From the NCBI GenBank assembly GCA_036646055.1, contig JAVXMY010000002.1, forward strand, positions 301,931 to 365,930: a stretch of DNA of 64,000 bases, written 5' to 3'. This document shows, in pieces, positions 27,338-36,511 of this stretch. The stretch comes from JAVWMQ01 sp036646055 (lineage in GTDB: Bacteria; Bacillota; Clostridia; Peptostreptococcales; Anaerovoracaceae). A program made the translations under genes and the position numbers. The first letter of the stretch is position 1; every line of letters starts with the position of its first letter. The notes under the pieces are model-generated. The model made no database searches, was not told the DNA's origin, and saw only the letters and a program-made list of their open reading frames with translations.

Positions 27338-28234
27338 ATGGCTAAAATTATTGAGAGTATTCCTAACATTAGTGAAGGGAAAAACAAAGAAGTTATTGAA
27401 GCGTGTGTTGACCAAATTAGAGAAACAGCAGGATGTACTTTACTAGATTATAGCTCTGATGAAAGCCACAATAGAACAGTTATTACTTACATGGGTAGCC
27501 CAGAAGCCTGCGAAGAAGCCAGTGTTAAACTTGCCAAGAAGGCAGTTGAATTAATTGACCTTACTAAGCACCAAGGGGAGCACCCAAGAATGGGTTGCGT
27601 TGATGTAATGCCTTTTGTTCCAATTAAGGAAGCAACAATGGAGGATTGCATTGAGTTAAGCCGTAAAGTTGGAGAAAGAATCGCTGCAGAAGCTGATCTT
27701 CCAGTTTTCTTATACGAAAAATCTGCATCTGCTCCACATAGAGAAAACCTAGCCAAGGTTCGTAAGGGTCAGTTTGAAGGAATGGCCAAAAAAGTTCAAG
27801 ATCCTGACTGGATTCCGGATTTTGGAGGACAGAGAATTCATCCAACGGGAGGAGTAGTTGGAGTTTCAGCTAGACCGCCGCTAATTGCTTACAACATTAA
27901 TCTAGGCACTGACAACCTTGAAATTGCAACTAAAATAGGCAAGATCATCAGGAAGTCAGGTGGAGGTCTTGAATGCGTTAAGGCTATGGGAGTTATGCTT
28001 GAAGAACGAAACATCGCGCAGGTTTCAATTAATATGACAGATTTCACAGTGACTCCACTTCACAGAGTAACAGAGTTGGTTCGTAATGAAGCAGCCAGAT
28101 ATGGAGTTCCAATTATTGGTACTGAACTAATTGGACTAGCACCTATGCAAGCACTTTTTGATGCTGCAGAATACTATCTTCAAATAGAGGATTTTGACGC
28201 CAAAGTTCAGGTTATAGAAAATCACTTGCTATAA
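27338..28234 (+). CDS. ftcD: glutamate formimidoyltransferase
   Basis: A 298-residue transferase moving the formimino group from N-formiminoglutamate to tetrahydrofolate and releasing glutamate. It starts MAKIIESIPNISEGKNKEVI. The GEHPRMGCVDVMPFVP segment holds the catalytic His, and GVVGVSARPPLIAYNINLGT is conserved. It corresponds to the N-terminal half only of the bifunctional vertebrate FTCD; FchA supplies the other half. Last gene of the cluster, followed by a terminator. Confidence 0.94.
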   Translation: MAKIIESIPNISEGKNKEVIEACVDQIRETAGCTLLDYSSDESHNRTVITYMGSPEACEEASVKLAKKAVELIDLTKHQGEHPRMGCVDVMPFVPIKEATMEDCIELSRKVGERIAAEADLPVFLYEKSASAPHRENLAKVRKGQFEGMAKKVQDPDWIPDFGGQRIHPTGGVVGVSARPPLIAYNINLGTDNLEIATKIGKIIRKSGGGLECVKAMGVMLEERNIAQVSINMTDFTVTPLHRVTELVRNEAARYGVPIIGTELIGLAPMQALFDAAEYYLQIEDFDAKVQVIENHLL

Positions 28235-28280
28235 TCTTTTCCACAGGCAAAACCCGCTCATTCCAGTCTATATAAGAGAG

Positions 28281-28324
28281 AAGGCATACATATCGTTTAT
28301 TAGCGATTTGAATGCCTTTTTCAT
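28281..28324 (+). terminator. terminator closing the histidine-degradation cluster
   Basis: AAGGCATACATATCG (28281-28295) pairs with CGATTTGAATGCCTT, with a short AT loop and small internal mismatches, followed by TTTCATTTT. Located 47 bases after ftcD. Confidence 0.8.
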
Positions 28325-28398
28325 TTTACTATGATTTCCTAAAATGGGTATAGAAAAAGTTCTAGGGATATGCTATTATTATGGGTGGACGAAAGTGT

Positions 28399-28474
28399 GG
28401 CTCTGTAGCTCAGGGGATAGAGCGTCGGTTTCCTAAACCGTGCGTCGGAGGTTCGAATCCTCTCAGGGTCACCA
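28399..28474 (+). tRNA. tRNA-Arg (anticodon CCU)
   Basis: The 76-base cloverleaf has acceptor strands GGCTCTG / CAGGGTC with two G-T wobbles, D-arm GCTC/GAGC, anticodon loop TTCCTAA giving CCU, and T-arm GGAGG-TTCGAAT-CCTCT. The 3' CCA is encoded. One T-T mismatch closes the base of the anticodon stem. It decodes AGG. It stands alone between ftcD and pta. Confidence 0.93.
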
Positions 28475-28512
28475 ATAGATATTTTTAAATTTTATAATTT
28501 ATGGAGGATAAT

Positions 28513-29484
28513 ATGTTTACAAAGATGATCGATACGCTTAAAGCGAATCCAAGAAAAATCGTTTTCACTGAAGGCCATGACCCAAGAATCCAGGAAGCTA
28601 CAGAAAGACTTCTTAAAGATGGATACTTAGGAGTAATCTTAGTTGGTAACGAAGCTGAAATTAATTCAGTTGCTAAGGAAAAGGGATTTAACATTAAAGG
28701 TGCTGAAATTCTAGATCCAGCAACATACAGTGAAATGGATGCTATGGTTGAGGCTATGGTTGAATTAAGAAAAGGCAAGATGACTGCAGAAGATTGCAAA
28801 GCTGCACTATCTAAAGGAAACTACTTCGGAACTATGCTAGTTAAGATGGATAAGGCTGATGCTCTACTTGGTGGTGCTACTTATTCAACTGCTGATACAG
28901 TTAGACCTGCACTTCAGTTAATCAAAACTAAGCCAGGAAACAAGATTGTTTCTTCATGCTTTATTATGGCTAGACCAGTTGATGGCGGAAACGAATTATA
29001 TGCAATGGGTGACTGTGCTATTAACATTAAGCCAACAGAAGATGACTTAGTTGAAATCGCTATTGAAACTGCTAATACAGCTAAGATTTTTGATATTGAC
29101 CCTAAGGTTGCAATGCTTTCATACTCAACTCTAGGTTCAGGTAAGGGCGAAGATGTAGATAAAGTTAAGAATGCTGCTGACAAAGCTAAGGCATTAGCTC
29201 CTGATTTAGCTCTTGACGGAGAATTACAGTTTGACGCTGCTTTCTCACCAGTTGTTGCTGAAACAAAATGTAAGGGATCTAAGGTTGCAGGTCAGGCTAA
29301 CACATTTATCTTCCCTGACATTAATGCTGGAAACATTGGATACAAAATTGCTCAGAGATTAGGTGGATTCGAAGCAATCGGACCTATCCTTCAGGGACTA
29401 AACGCTCCAATCAATGACTTATCTCGTGGTTGTAATGCTGATGAAGTTTACAAAATGGCAATCGTAACAGCAGCTTTAAAATAG
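28513..29484 (+). CDS. pta: phosphate acetyltransferase (PTA/PTB family)
   Basis: A 323-residue enzyme interconverting acetyl-CoA and acetyl phosphate, the ATP-yielding branch of acetate formation with acetate kinase (not in the window). It starts MFTKMIDTLKANPRKIVFTE. The C-terminal NTFIFPDINAGNIGYKIAQR and GPILQGLNAPINDLSRGC segments are signatures of Pta. The frame is open to 28501, but GGAGG there is the ribosome-binding site for the ATG at 28513. Pta rather than phosphotransbutyrylase is favoured by length and the C-terminal motif, not proven. Confidence 0.9.
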   Translation: MFTKMIDTLKANPRKIVFTEGHDPRIQEATERLLKDGYLGVILVGNEAEINSVAKEKGFNIKGAEILDPATYSEMDAMVEAMVELRKGKMTAEDCKAALSKGNYFGTMLVKMDKADALLGGATYSTADTVRPALQLIKTKPGNKIVSSCFIMARPVDGGNELYAMGDCAINIKPTEDDLVEIAIETANTAKIFDIDPKVAMLSYSTLGSGKGEDVDKVKNAADKAKALAPDLALDGELQFDAAFSPVVAETKCKGSKVAGQANTFIFPDINAGNIGYKIAQRLGGFEAIGPILQGLNAPINDLSRGCNADEVYKMAIVTAALK

Positions 29485-29513
29485 TAAACATTTAATCTGA
29501 ATAAGAATATGTA

Positions 29514-29553
29514 GGGACCTTCTCCGGCACGTCCAGGAGGAAGGTCCCTTTTT
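29514..29553 (+). terminator. strong terminator after pta
   Basis: GGGACCTTCTCC (29514-29525) pairs with GGAG-G-AAGGTCCC (29536-29548), with one bulged base and a ten-base loop, followed by TTTTT. Thirty bases after the pta stop. Confidence 0.88.
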
Positions 29554-29556
29554 GCG

Positions 29557-29648
29557 TTGCCTTCCAGGCCGCCGTGGCTGCATTTTGTGACTTGCCTTCC
29601 AGGCCGCCGTGGCTGCATTTTGTGACTTGCCTTCCAGGCCGCCGTGGC
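29557..29648. repeat. GC-rich 35-bp tandem repeat, 2.6 copies
   Basis: Two identical 35-base units (29557-29591 and 29592-29626) are followed by the first 22 bases of a third (29627-29648). Each contains CCTTCCAGGCCGCCGTGGC and is about 60% G+C, against a strongly AT-rich background. An inverted repeat (GGC.CCCAAT / ATTGGGCC, 29646-29664) follows at once. The 35-base period is not a multiple of three and no coding frame runs through it. It begins four bases after the pta terminator T-run. Confidence 0.88.
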
Positions 29649-30183
29649 CCCAATCAATTGGGCCGGCTTATTCACATATTGGCCTAGAACAACTATATCA
29701 AGTGTACTTGCCAATAAAAGGCTAAATAATTTTCGTGAGAGGAAATTTTTCAGTATTTTCCTATCAAGAAAATAGAAAAAAAGGGGCCAAAGGGTTGTAA
29801 TAATTGGAGTGAAAGTATAAAATATCGAGAAAATTGTTTGTTGCAAACAAAAACCAAGGGGTGCAACTTGTTTGCAAACAATAAAGTTTCGTTTAAATAG
29901 GATAATCAGGCAACTTTAAGCAAAAAGGCTGTGTTAATTAAATAACACGTAAAAGCGCATCAAAACAACCCTTGAAACGAAACTAATTTCCTATTTGTTT
30001 CCCCTAATGAAATCACTCAATGGTTGATAGGTTGAGGAAATGAAGTAGAATAACAGAGGGTTTATATAATATGAATGGTTTCGAAAATGATTTAGTTGAT
30101 TAAACTAGACAAAAGCGGAAACATTCGTCAAATATATTTAAAAAAGATTTAAGTACAAAAGAGGAAGGTAAAGGTAAACAAAA
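29649..30183 (+). promoter_or_regulatory. long regulatory region upstream of pyruvate:ferredoxin oxidoreductase, with two palindromic operator-like sites
   Basis: No gene is supported here. Site A (29834-29850) is TTGTTTGTTGCAAACAA. Site B (29868-29881) is the perfect palindrome TTGTTTGCAAACAA. Their centres lie about 33 bases apart, close to three helical turns, suggesting a dimeric regulator. TTTCGTTT near 29886 is inverted as AAACGAAA near 29974. A possible promoter is TTGATA (30024) with TAGAAT (30046), 16-base spacing. The functions are inferred. Confidence 0.55.
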
Positions 30184-33100
30184 ATGAGTAAAATCATGAA
30201 AATTGTTGACGGTAACGAAGCGGCAGCTTACGTTGCTTATCCGTTCACTGAAGTTGCAGGGATTTATCCAATCACTCCATCTTCACCAATGGCAGAAAAA
30301 ACTGACGAATGGTCAGCTAATGGACTAAAGAACATTTTTGGTCAGGAAGTAAAACTTGTAGAAATGCAGTCAGAAGCTGGAGCTGCAGGTGCAGTTCACG
30401 GAGCTCTAGAAACAGGTGCTCTAGCTACTTCATATACAGCGTCACAGGGACTAATGCTAATGATCCCTACAATGCACAGAATTTCAGGACAGAGACATCC
30501 AGGAGTATTACATGTAGCTTCAAGAACAATTGGAACACATGCTTTTTCAATCTTCGGAGACCACTCTGACGTAATGAACTGCAGACAGACTGGATTCGCA
30601 ATGCTATGTAGCAGCAGCGTACAGGAAATCATGGACATCGGCGGAATTGCTCATTTAGCAGCAATTAAAGCAAGAGTACCATTCTTACACTGGTTTGACG
30701 GATTCAGAACATCACACGAAATTCAGAAAGTAGAAGCTTTAGAATATAGCGACTTTGCTAAATTAGTAGATTACGACAAATTACAGGAATTTAGAGATAA
30801 TGCACTTAACCCTGAAGATCCAGTAATGAGAAGTACAGTTCAGAACCCTGACATCTACTTCCAGGTAAGAGAAGCAAGCAACAAAGATTACGATGCAATT
30901 CCAGAAATTGTTCAGGAATACATGGATGAAATTGCTAAATTAACAGGCAGACCTCATCACCTATTTGATTACTACGGAGCAGAAGATGCTGAAAGAGTAA
31001 TCATTGCAATGGGTTCAGTATCAGGAACAGTAGAAGAAGTTGTTAAGGCATTAAACGAAAAGGGAGAAAAAGTTGGATTCGTTCAGGTTCACTTATACAG
31101 ACCTTTCTCAACAGAACATTTATTTAAAGCAATTCCAAAATCATGTAAGAGAATTGCAGTATTAGATAGATTAAAAGAAGTTGGCGCAGTTGGCGAACCT
31201 TTATACGAAGATGTTTGTACAGCATACGTTAACCACAAAGAACGCCCAGAAATCTTCGCTGGTAGATATGGTCTTTCATCAAAAGACACAGACCCAGCTT
31301 GTATCAAGGCAGTCTTTGATAACTTAATATTAGATACTCCTAAAGACCACTTTACAGTTGGTATCAATGATGACGTAACAAACTTATCATTACCAATCGG
31401 AGAAGCTTTAGAAGTAGAACCAGAAGGCACAATTAGTTGCAAGTTCTGGGGACTAGGTTCAGATGGTACTGTTGGAGCAAACAAAAACTCTATCAAGATT
31501 ATCGGTGAACAGACAGACATGTACTGTCAGGCATACTTTGAATATGACACTAAGAAGTCATTTGGTATCACAAAATCTCACTTAAGATTTGGTGACAAAC
31601 CAATTGATTCAACATACTTAGTTAAAAAAGCTAACTTCGTAGCATGTCATAATCAGCACTACCTAACACAGTACGATATTATTACAGAGTTAAAGAAAAA
31701 TGGTACATTCCTTCTAAATTGCGATTGGACGGTTGAAGAGTTAGAAGAAAACGTACCAGCTGCTATCAGAAAATATATTGCTGATAACAACATTGAATTT
31801 TATATTATTAATGCTAACAAGTGCTCACAGGAAATTGGCCTAGGCAACCGTTCAAATATGGTTCTCCAAGCCGCGTTTTTCAATCTAGCAAAGGTCATCC
31901 CTGTAGAGGACGCAGTTAAGCATATGAAGAATGCTGTCAAAAAGACATACGCAAAGAAGGGCGACAAAATCGTAAACATGAACATTGACGCTATTGATGC
32001 AGGTCTAAACGCAGTAATCAAAGTAGAAGTTCCAGAATCATGGAAATCTGCTACAGGCGAAATTGCAAAAGCTGACACAGATCACCTACCTTCAATTATC
32101 AAAGACGTATTAATTCCAATTAATGCTCAGAAGGGTGACGATCTACCAGTAAGCACTTTCTTAAACCAAAAAGATGGAACATTACCTCTTGGAACATCAG
32201 CATATGAAAAACGTGGAATCGCTACAGACCTACCAGTTTGGAACGTAGACTCATGTATTCAGTGTAACCAGTGTTCATTCGTATGTCCTCATGGAGTAAT
32301 CAGACCATTCCTATTAGATAAGGAAGAAGCTGCAAATGCACCAGCAGGATTCGAAATGACAGAAGCCAAAGGTAAAGGACTAGAAGAATATAAATATGGA
32401 ATCAAAGTAAGTACACTTGACTGTACAAGTTGCGGAGCATGTGCAACAGTTTGCCCTAAGAGCGGAGACGCCCTAAAGATGGTCAAAGCACACGAAGTAT
32501 CACTAGACCAGACAAACTGGGATTACGCAATGACAATCAAAGAGAAGAAAGATGCTGGAGACATTTTCAGTGTTAAGGGATCACAGTTTAGAATGCCTTA
32601 CCTAGAATTCTCAGGAGCTTGCGCAGGTTGCGGCGAAACACCTTACGTAAAACTATTAACTCAGTTATTCGGAGATAAGATGTACATTGCCAATGCAACA
32701 GGATGTTCACAGGCATGGGGAGCAGCAATGCCATGTATGCCATACTGTAAGAATGATGAAGGTAAAGGACCAGCTTGGTCAAACTCACTATTCGAAAACA
32801 ATGCAGAATTCTCATACGGAATGTGCCTAGCAGTAGAACACCAGAGAGAAAACGTTAAGAATGATATACTTGCTCTTAAGGAAAAAGTTGCTCAATCTGA
32901 CCAATTGGTTCAGTTGATAGATGGTTGGTTAGAGTCATATGACCAGTTAGATAAATCAACACTAGCAACAAAAGCATTAGTAAGTGGATTAAATACATTA
33001 CCATTAGAAGGAGAAGCTAAAACATTAGCTGAAACTATTCTAAAGAAGAAGAACAACTTAGCTAAGAAGACTATGTGGATGGTCGGTGGAGACGGTTGGG

Positions 33101-33696
33101 CTTATGACATCGGTTACGGTGGATTAGACCACGTATTCGCAATGGACGAAGACGTAAACGTATTAATCGTTGATACAGAAGTTTACTCAAACACAGGTGG
33201 ACAGTCATCTAAAGCTACACCAGTAGGTGCAGTAGCACAGTTCCAGGCAGCTGGTAAAAAGACAAGAAAGAAAGACTTAGGTCTACTAATGATGTCTTAC
33301 AGCAACGTATATGTTGCACAGGTTGCAATGGGAGCTAACCCTGCACAGTTAATGAAGGCTCTAAAAGAAGCTGAAGCTCACAAAGGACCTTCAATTGTAA
33401 TCGCATACGCACCATGTATCTCACACGGAATCAAACGTGGAATGAACGATGCTCAGACAGAAATGAAAGACGCAGTAGCATCAGGATACTGGAACCTATA
33501 CAGATGGAACCCAGCAACAGCTGAATTCCACTTAGACTCAAAAGAACCAAGCAAAGACTTCAAAGAGTTCTTAAGAGGAGAAGTAAGATACTCTGCATTA
33601 GATATCACATTCCCAGAAAACGCAAAAGTGTTATTCGATGAGGCGGAAGAAGCAGCTAAGCAGAAGTATGAACACTACAAAAACTTAGCAAAATAA
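30184..33696 (+). CDS. nifJ: pyruvate:ferredoxin (flavodoxin) oxidoreductase, single-chain
   Basis: A 1170-residue PFOR that oxidises pyruvate to acetyl-CoA and CO2 and reduces ferredoxin. It starts with the pyrimidine-binding domain (DGNEAAAYVAYPFTEVAGIYPITPSSPM). The gamma-like domain follows, then two 4Fe-4S clusters in CIQCNQCSFVCPHG and CTSCGACATVCPKSG. The TPP domain has CAGCGETPYVKLL, GGDGWAYDIGYGGLDHV and NTGGQSSKATP. All domains are intact and the length is standard. Strict, biased codon use suggests high expression. The CoA-transferase follows after 16 bases. Confidence 0.96.
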   Translation: MSKIMKIVDGNEAAAYVAYPFTEVAGIYPITPSSPMAEKTDEWSANGLKNIFGQEVKLVEMQSEAGAAGAVHGALETGALATSYTASQGLMLMIPTMHRISGQRHPGVLHVASRTIGTHAFSIFGDHSDVMNCRQTGFAMLCSSSVQEIMDIGGIAHLAAIKARVPFLHWFDGFRTSHEIQKVEALEYSDFAKLVDYDKLQEFRDNALNPEDPVMRSTVQNPDIYFQVREASNKDYDAIPEIVQEYMDEIAKLTGRPHHLFDYYGAEDAERVIIAMGSVSGTVEEVVKALNEKGEKVGFVQVHLYRPFSTEHLFKAIPKSCKRIAVLDRLKEVGAVGEPLYEDVCTAYVNHKERPEIFAGRYGLSSKDTDPACIKAVFDNLILDTPKDHFTVGINDDVTNLSLPIGEALEVEPEGTISCKFWGLGSDGTVGANKNSIKIIGEQTDMYCQAYFEYDTKKSFGITKSHLRFGDKPIDSTYLVKKANFVACHNQHYLTQYDIITELKKNGTFLLNCDWTVEELEENVPAAIRKYIADNNIEFYIINANKCSQEIGLGNRSNMVLQAAFFNLAKVIPVEDAVKHMKNAVKKTYAKKGDKIVNMNIDAIDAGLNAVIKVEVPESWKSATGEIAKADTDHLPSIIKDVLIPINAQKGDDLPVSTFLNQKDGTLPLGTSAYEKRGIATDLPVWNVDSCIQCNQCSFVCPHGVIRPFLLDKEEAANAPAGFEMTEAKGKGLEEYKYGIKVSTLDCTSCGACATVCPKSGDALKMVKAHEVSLDQTNWDYAMTIKEKKDAGDIFSVKGSQFRMPYLEFSGACAGCGETPYVKLLTQLFGDKMYIANATGCSQAWGAAMPCMPYCKNDEGKGPAWSNSLFENNAEFSYGMCLAVEHQRENVKNDILALKEKVAQSDQLVQLIDGWLESYDQLDKSTLATKALVSGLNTLPLEGEAKTLAETILKKKNNLAKKTMWMVGGDGWAYDIGYGGLDHVFAMDEDVNVLIVDTEVYSNTGGQSSKATPVGAVAQFQAAGKKTRKKDLGLLMMSYSNVYVAQVAMGANPAQLMKALKEAEAHKGPSIVIAYAPCISHGIKRGMNDAQTEMKDAVASGYWNLYRWNPATAEFHLDSKEPSKDFKEFLRGEVRYSALDITFPENAKVLFDEAEEAAKQKYEHYKNLAK

Positions 33697-33712
33697 TTAA
33701 TGGAGGATTAAT

Positions 33713-35044
33713 ATGAATTTTCAGGAACAGTATAGACAGAAGCTAAAATCAGCAGACGAAGCAGTTAAAGTTGTTAAAAGCGGAGATTGGGTAGACTACA
33801 GTGTATCACTAGGTTTCCCAGAACTATTAGATGCAGCTTTATCAAAGAGAAAAGATGAATTATTTGACGTAAACATTAGAGGATACTTAATGCTAAAGCC
33901 TATTCAGGCAGTAGAATGTGATCCAGAACGTGAACATTTCACTTATAACTCATGGCATTGCGGTGGCTACGAAAGAAAACTATGTGATAGAGGACTTTGT
34001 AACTACATTCCAATGGTATTCAGAAACGTTGCAGATTACTACAGAAGATATCTTACTGTAAACGTAGCAATGATGGCTGTTCCACCTATGGACAAACATG
34101 GGTATTTCAATTTTTCATTAAACAACGCTACAGCAAAGGCAACATTAGATGCTGCTGATGTAGTAATTTTAGAAATCAACGACAAATTACCGAGAGTATT
34201 TGGTGGATCAGATGAAATGATTCACATCTCAGAAGTTGATATGATTGTCGAAGGAAACCATGGTGACTTAGTCACTCTTGGTTCTCCTGCGGCAACAGAT
34301 ATAGACAATATCATCGCTAAAACAGTGGTAGAAAATATGCGTGATGGTTCAACAATTCAGATTGGTATTGGCGGAATGCCAAACGCGGTAGGTAAGATGA
34401 TTGCCGATTCTGATTTAAAGAACCTAGGGATTCACACAGAATTATTAGTTGACGCGTACTTAGATATGTACAAGGCTGGCAAGATTACAAACGCTGCTAA
34501 GAACATTGACAAGAACAAGGGAGTATTCGGATTCGCATTAGGATCCCAGGAATTATACGACTGGACAGAGGAAAATCCAGGACTTATTACACATCCAATT
34601 GATTATGTAAATGCTCCAGAAGTTATCGCTAACTTAGATAACTTTGTATCAATCAACAACTGTATTTCAGTGGACCTTTATGGACAGATATGTGCTGAAA
34701 GTGCCGGAACAAGACACATCAGCGGTACTGGTGGTCAGCTAGACTTCTTAACAGGGGCTTTCATGGCTAAGGGTGGCCAGTCATTTATCTGCATGACATC
34801 TTCTTTCACAGACAAGGAAGGAAACTTGAAATCAAGATTCTTACCTTCATTTAACGGAGATATTGTTACTGATCCAAGATCTCAAGGATTCTTATTAGTT
34901 ACAGAGTATGGCATGTTTAACATGGCAGGAAGATCTTCATGGGAAAGAGCAGAAGGATTAATTAATCTAGCTCATCCTGAACATAGAGAAGATCTAATCA
35001 AGGCTGCTGAAAAGCAGAAGATTTGGAGAAAATCTAACAAGTAA
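33713..35044 (+). CDS. acetyl-CoA hydrolase/CoA-transferase family protein (butyryl-CoA:acetate-type)
   Basis: A 443-residue class I CoA-transferase of the Cat1/4-hydroxybutyrate/butyryl-CoA:acetate group. GIGGMPNAVGKMIAD carries the oxyanion/CoA loop. QICAESAGTRHISGTGGQLD holds the catalytic Glu in the ESAG motif, and the GG motif is followed by FLTGAFMAKGG. It would exchange CoA between an acyl-CoA made in the window (isovaleryl-, isobutyryl- or butyryl-CoA) and acetate, feeding acetyl-CoA to Pta. It lies 16 bases after nifJ with TGGAGG ahead of the ATG, hence co-transcribed. The actual substrate is inferred from context. Confidence 0.85.
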   Translation: MNFQEQYRQKLKSADEAVKVVKSGDWVDYSVSLGFPELLDAALSKRKDELFDVNIRGYLMLKPIQAVECDPEREHFTYNSWHCGGYERKLCDRGLCNYIPMVFRNVADYYRRYLTVNVAMMAVPPMDKHGYFNFSLNNATAKATLDAADVVILEINDKLPRVFGGSDEMIHISEVDMIVEGNHGDLVTLGSPAATDIDNIIAKTVVENMRDGSTIQIGIGGMPNAVGKMIADSDLKNLGIHTELLVDAYLDMYKAGKITNAAKNIDKNKGVFGFALGSQELYDWTEENPGLITHPIDYVNAPEVIANLDNFVSINNCISVDLYGQICAESAGTRHISGTGGQLDFLTGAFMAKGGQSFICMTSSFTDKEGNLKSRFLPSFNGDIVTDPRSQGFLLVTEYGMFNMAGRSSWERAEGLINLAHPEHREDLIKAAEKQKIWRKSNK

Positions 35045-35116
35045 TTAATAAAAATTTATGGGATTTTGAATTAGTGTATAGAGGTTATTTGATTAATTAA
35101 AGAAAAGAGGTTTTAT

Positions 35117-36436
35117 ATGTCAAAATTACCTGACTCTAACAAGGGTCAAAACGGAGATGTTTTAGTTATCGGGATGGCGTTATTCTCAATGTTCTTTGGA
35201 GCTGGAAACTTAATTTTCCCTCCAACACTTGGAATGACTTCAGGAACTTCATGGTTCCTAGGATTTTTATGTTTCTTCATCGCAGATATCGGTTTAGGAT
35301 TTGCAGCAATTATTGCTATGATGAAGGGATCTGGCAGAATTAAAGGAATTACTGCACCAGTAGGTAAGATAGCTGCTATTATTATTAACACATCAGTTAT
35401 CGTATGTATTGGACCACTATTAGCAATTCCAAGAACTGCAGCAACAACTTTTGAAATGGGAGTTCAGCCTGCTACAGACAGCATCAGCTTAATTGTATTC
35501 TCAATTATATTCTTTGCAATTACATTTGCACTTACAATTAGACCTTCAGGAGTTATTGATATTATTGGTAAGTTTTTAACACCAGCATTATTTATTTGTT
35601 TAATCGCATTAATCATTGTTGGTTTCACTACACCATTATCAACAGTTCAGGTTCCAACATCAGAAACAGTTGTTAAAGATGGAATCTTAGCTGGATATCA
35701 GGCAATGGACGTATTAGGTGCGTTAGGATTTGCTATGATTGTTATTGCTACAGTTATTGCTAAGGGTTACACAACAGATAGAGACAAAGCTCGTGTTACT
35801 GCTAAGTCATGTGCGGTTTCTGGAATAATGTTATTTATCGTTTATGGTGGATTAACATACCTAGGAGCAAGCTCAGGTTCTGTATTCGCTAGCGAAGGAT
35901 TAAACCAGGCTGGACTATTAGTTGCAATTACAAATGGATTATTAGGTAAGTGGGGAGTTCTAATCTTAGGATTAGTAGTTGGTCTTGCTTGTCTAACTAC
36001 AGCAGTTGGTCTTACATCAGCAGCAGGTTCATACTTCGAAGAATTAACAAAAGGAAAATTAAAATACGGTGTAGTAGTTACTATTGTAATTCTAATTTCT
36101 CTTGGTTTCTGTAACTTAGGATTAACTCAGATTATTAGTTTATCTGCTCCAATTCTAACAGTTCTTTACCCAGTAGTAATCGTATTAATCGTTTTAGCAT
36201 TCTTCAAGAAGAAGTTAAGAAACTTAAATGTTCACAGAACAGCTGTTATAGTAACATTTATTGTTAGTTTATTATCAGTTGCAAGTGGATACACAGACAG
36301 TCTTGCATTTATTCACAAATTACCATTAGATGCTTATGGATTTAACTGGTTACTTCCAGCAATCGTTGGAGGAATTGTAGGTAGATTTATTCCTTACAAT
36401 GGTAAAACAGTAGAAGAAATAGAAGAAACTTTCTAG
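35117..36436 (+). CDS. brnQ: branched-chain amino acid transport system II carrier protein
   Basis: A 439-residue LIVCS-family Na+- or H+-coupled symporter for leucine, isoleucine and valine. About 12 hydrophobic helices are visible. The opening MALFSMFFGAGNLIFPPTLG is the family signature, and FCNLGLTQIISLSAPILTVL lies in the C-terminal half. It sits between energy-conserving oxidoreductases and the 2-oxoacid oxidoreductase genes, supporting a role in uptake of fermentation substrate. AAAAGAGG precedes the start. Confidence 0.94.
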   Translation: MSKLPDSNKGQNGDVLVIGMALFSMFFGAGNLIFPPTLGMTSGTSWFLGFLCFFIADIGLGFAAIIAMMKGSGRIKGITAPVGKIAAIIINTSVIVCIGPLLAIPRTAATTFEMGVQPATDSISLIVFSIIFFAITFALTIRPSGVIDIIGKFLTPALFICLIALIIVGFTTPLSTVQVPTSETVVKDGILAGYQAMDVLGALGFAMIVIATVIAKGYTTDRDKARVTAKSCAVSGIMLFIVYGGLTYLGASSGSVFASEGLNQAGLLVAITNGLLGKWGVLILGLVVGLACLTTAVGLTSAAGSYFEELTKGKLKYGVVVTIVILISLGFCNLGLTQIISLSAPILTVLYPVVIVLIVLAFFKKKLRNLNVHRTAVIVTFIVSLLSVASGYTDSLAFIHKLPLDAYGFNWLLPAIVGGIVGRFIPYNGKTVEEIEETF

Positions 36437-36468
36437 ATAAAAAAAACTAGGCGCCATCTGGCGCCTAG
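36437..36468 (-). terminator. terminator for the XRE regulator (minus strand)
   Basis: CTAGGCGCC / GGCGCCTAG forms a 9-bp perfect, GC-rich stem with loop ATCT (36447-36468). On the minus strand it is followed by seven T residues (36446-36440), so it terminates the leftward regulator gene, ending 44 bases past its stop. Confidence 0.85.
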
Positions 36469-36472
36469 AATA

Positions 36473-36503
36473 ACGAATATTTTGGATATTCGTAAGTATT
36501 TTT
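36473..36503 (+). terminator. terminator for brnQ (plus strand)
   Basis: ACGAATAT (36473-36480) pairs with ATATTCGT (36486-36493) and is followed by AAGTATTTTT. It lies next to the opposite-strand terminator, giving a back-to-back pair between convergent genes. Confidence 0.6.
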
Positions 36504-36511
36504 AGTAAATA

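Noticed and set aside
29557..29648. CRISPR array
   Set aside because: Units are directly adjacent without spacers, and no cas genes are present.
29448..29846. Minus-strand 132-codon open frame across the pta terminator and the GC-rich repeat
   Set aside because: It overlaps the pta end and a strong terminator, crosses a 35-base repeat in shifting frames, and has no recognisable domain or ribosome-binding site.
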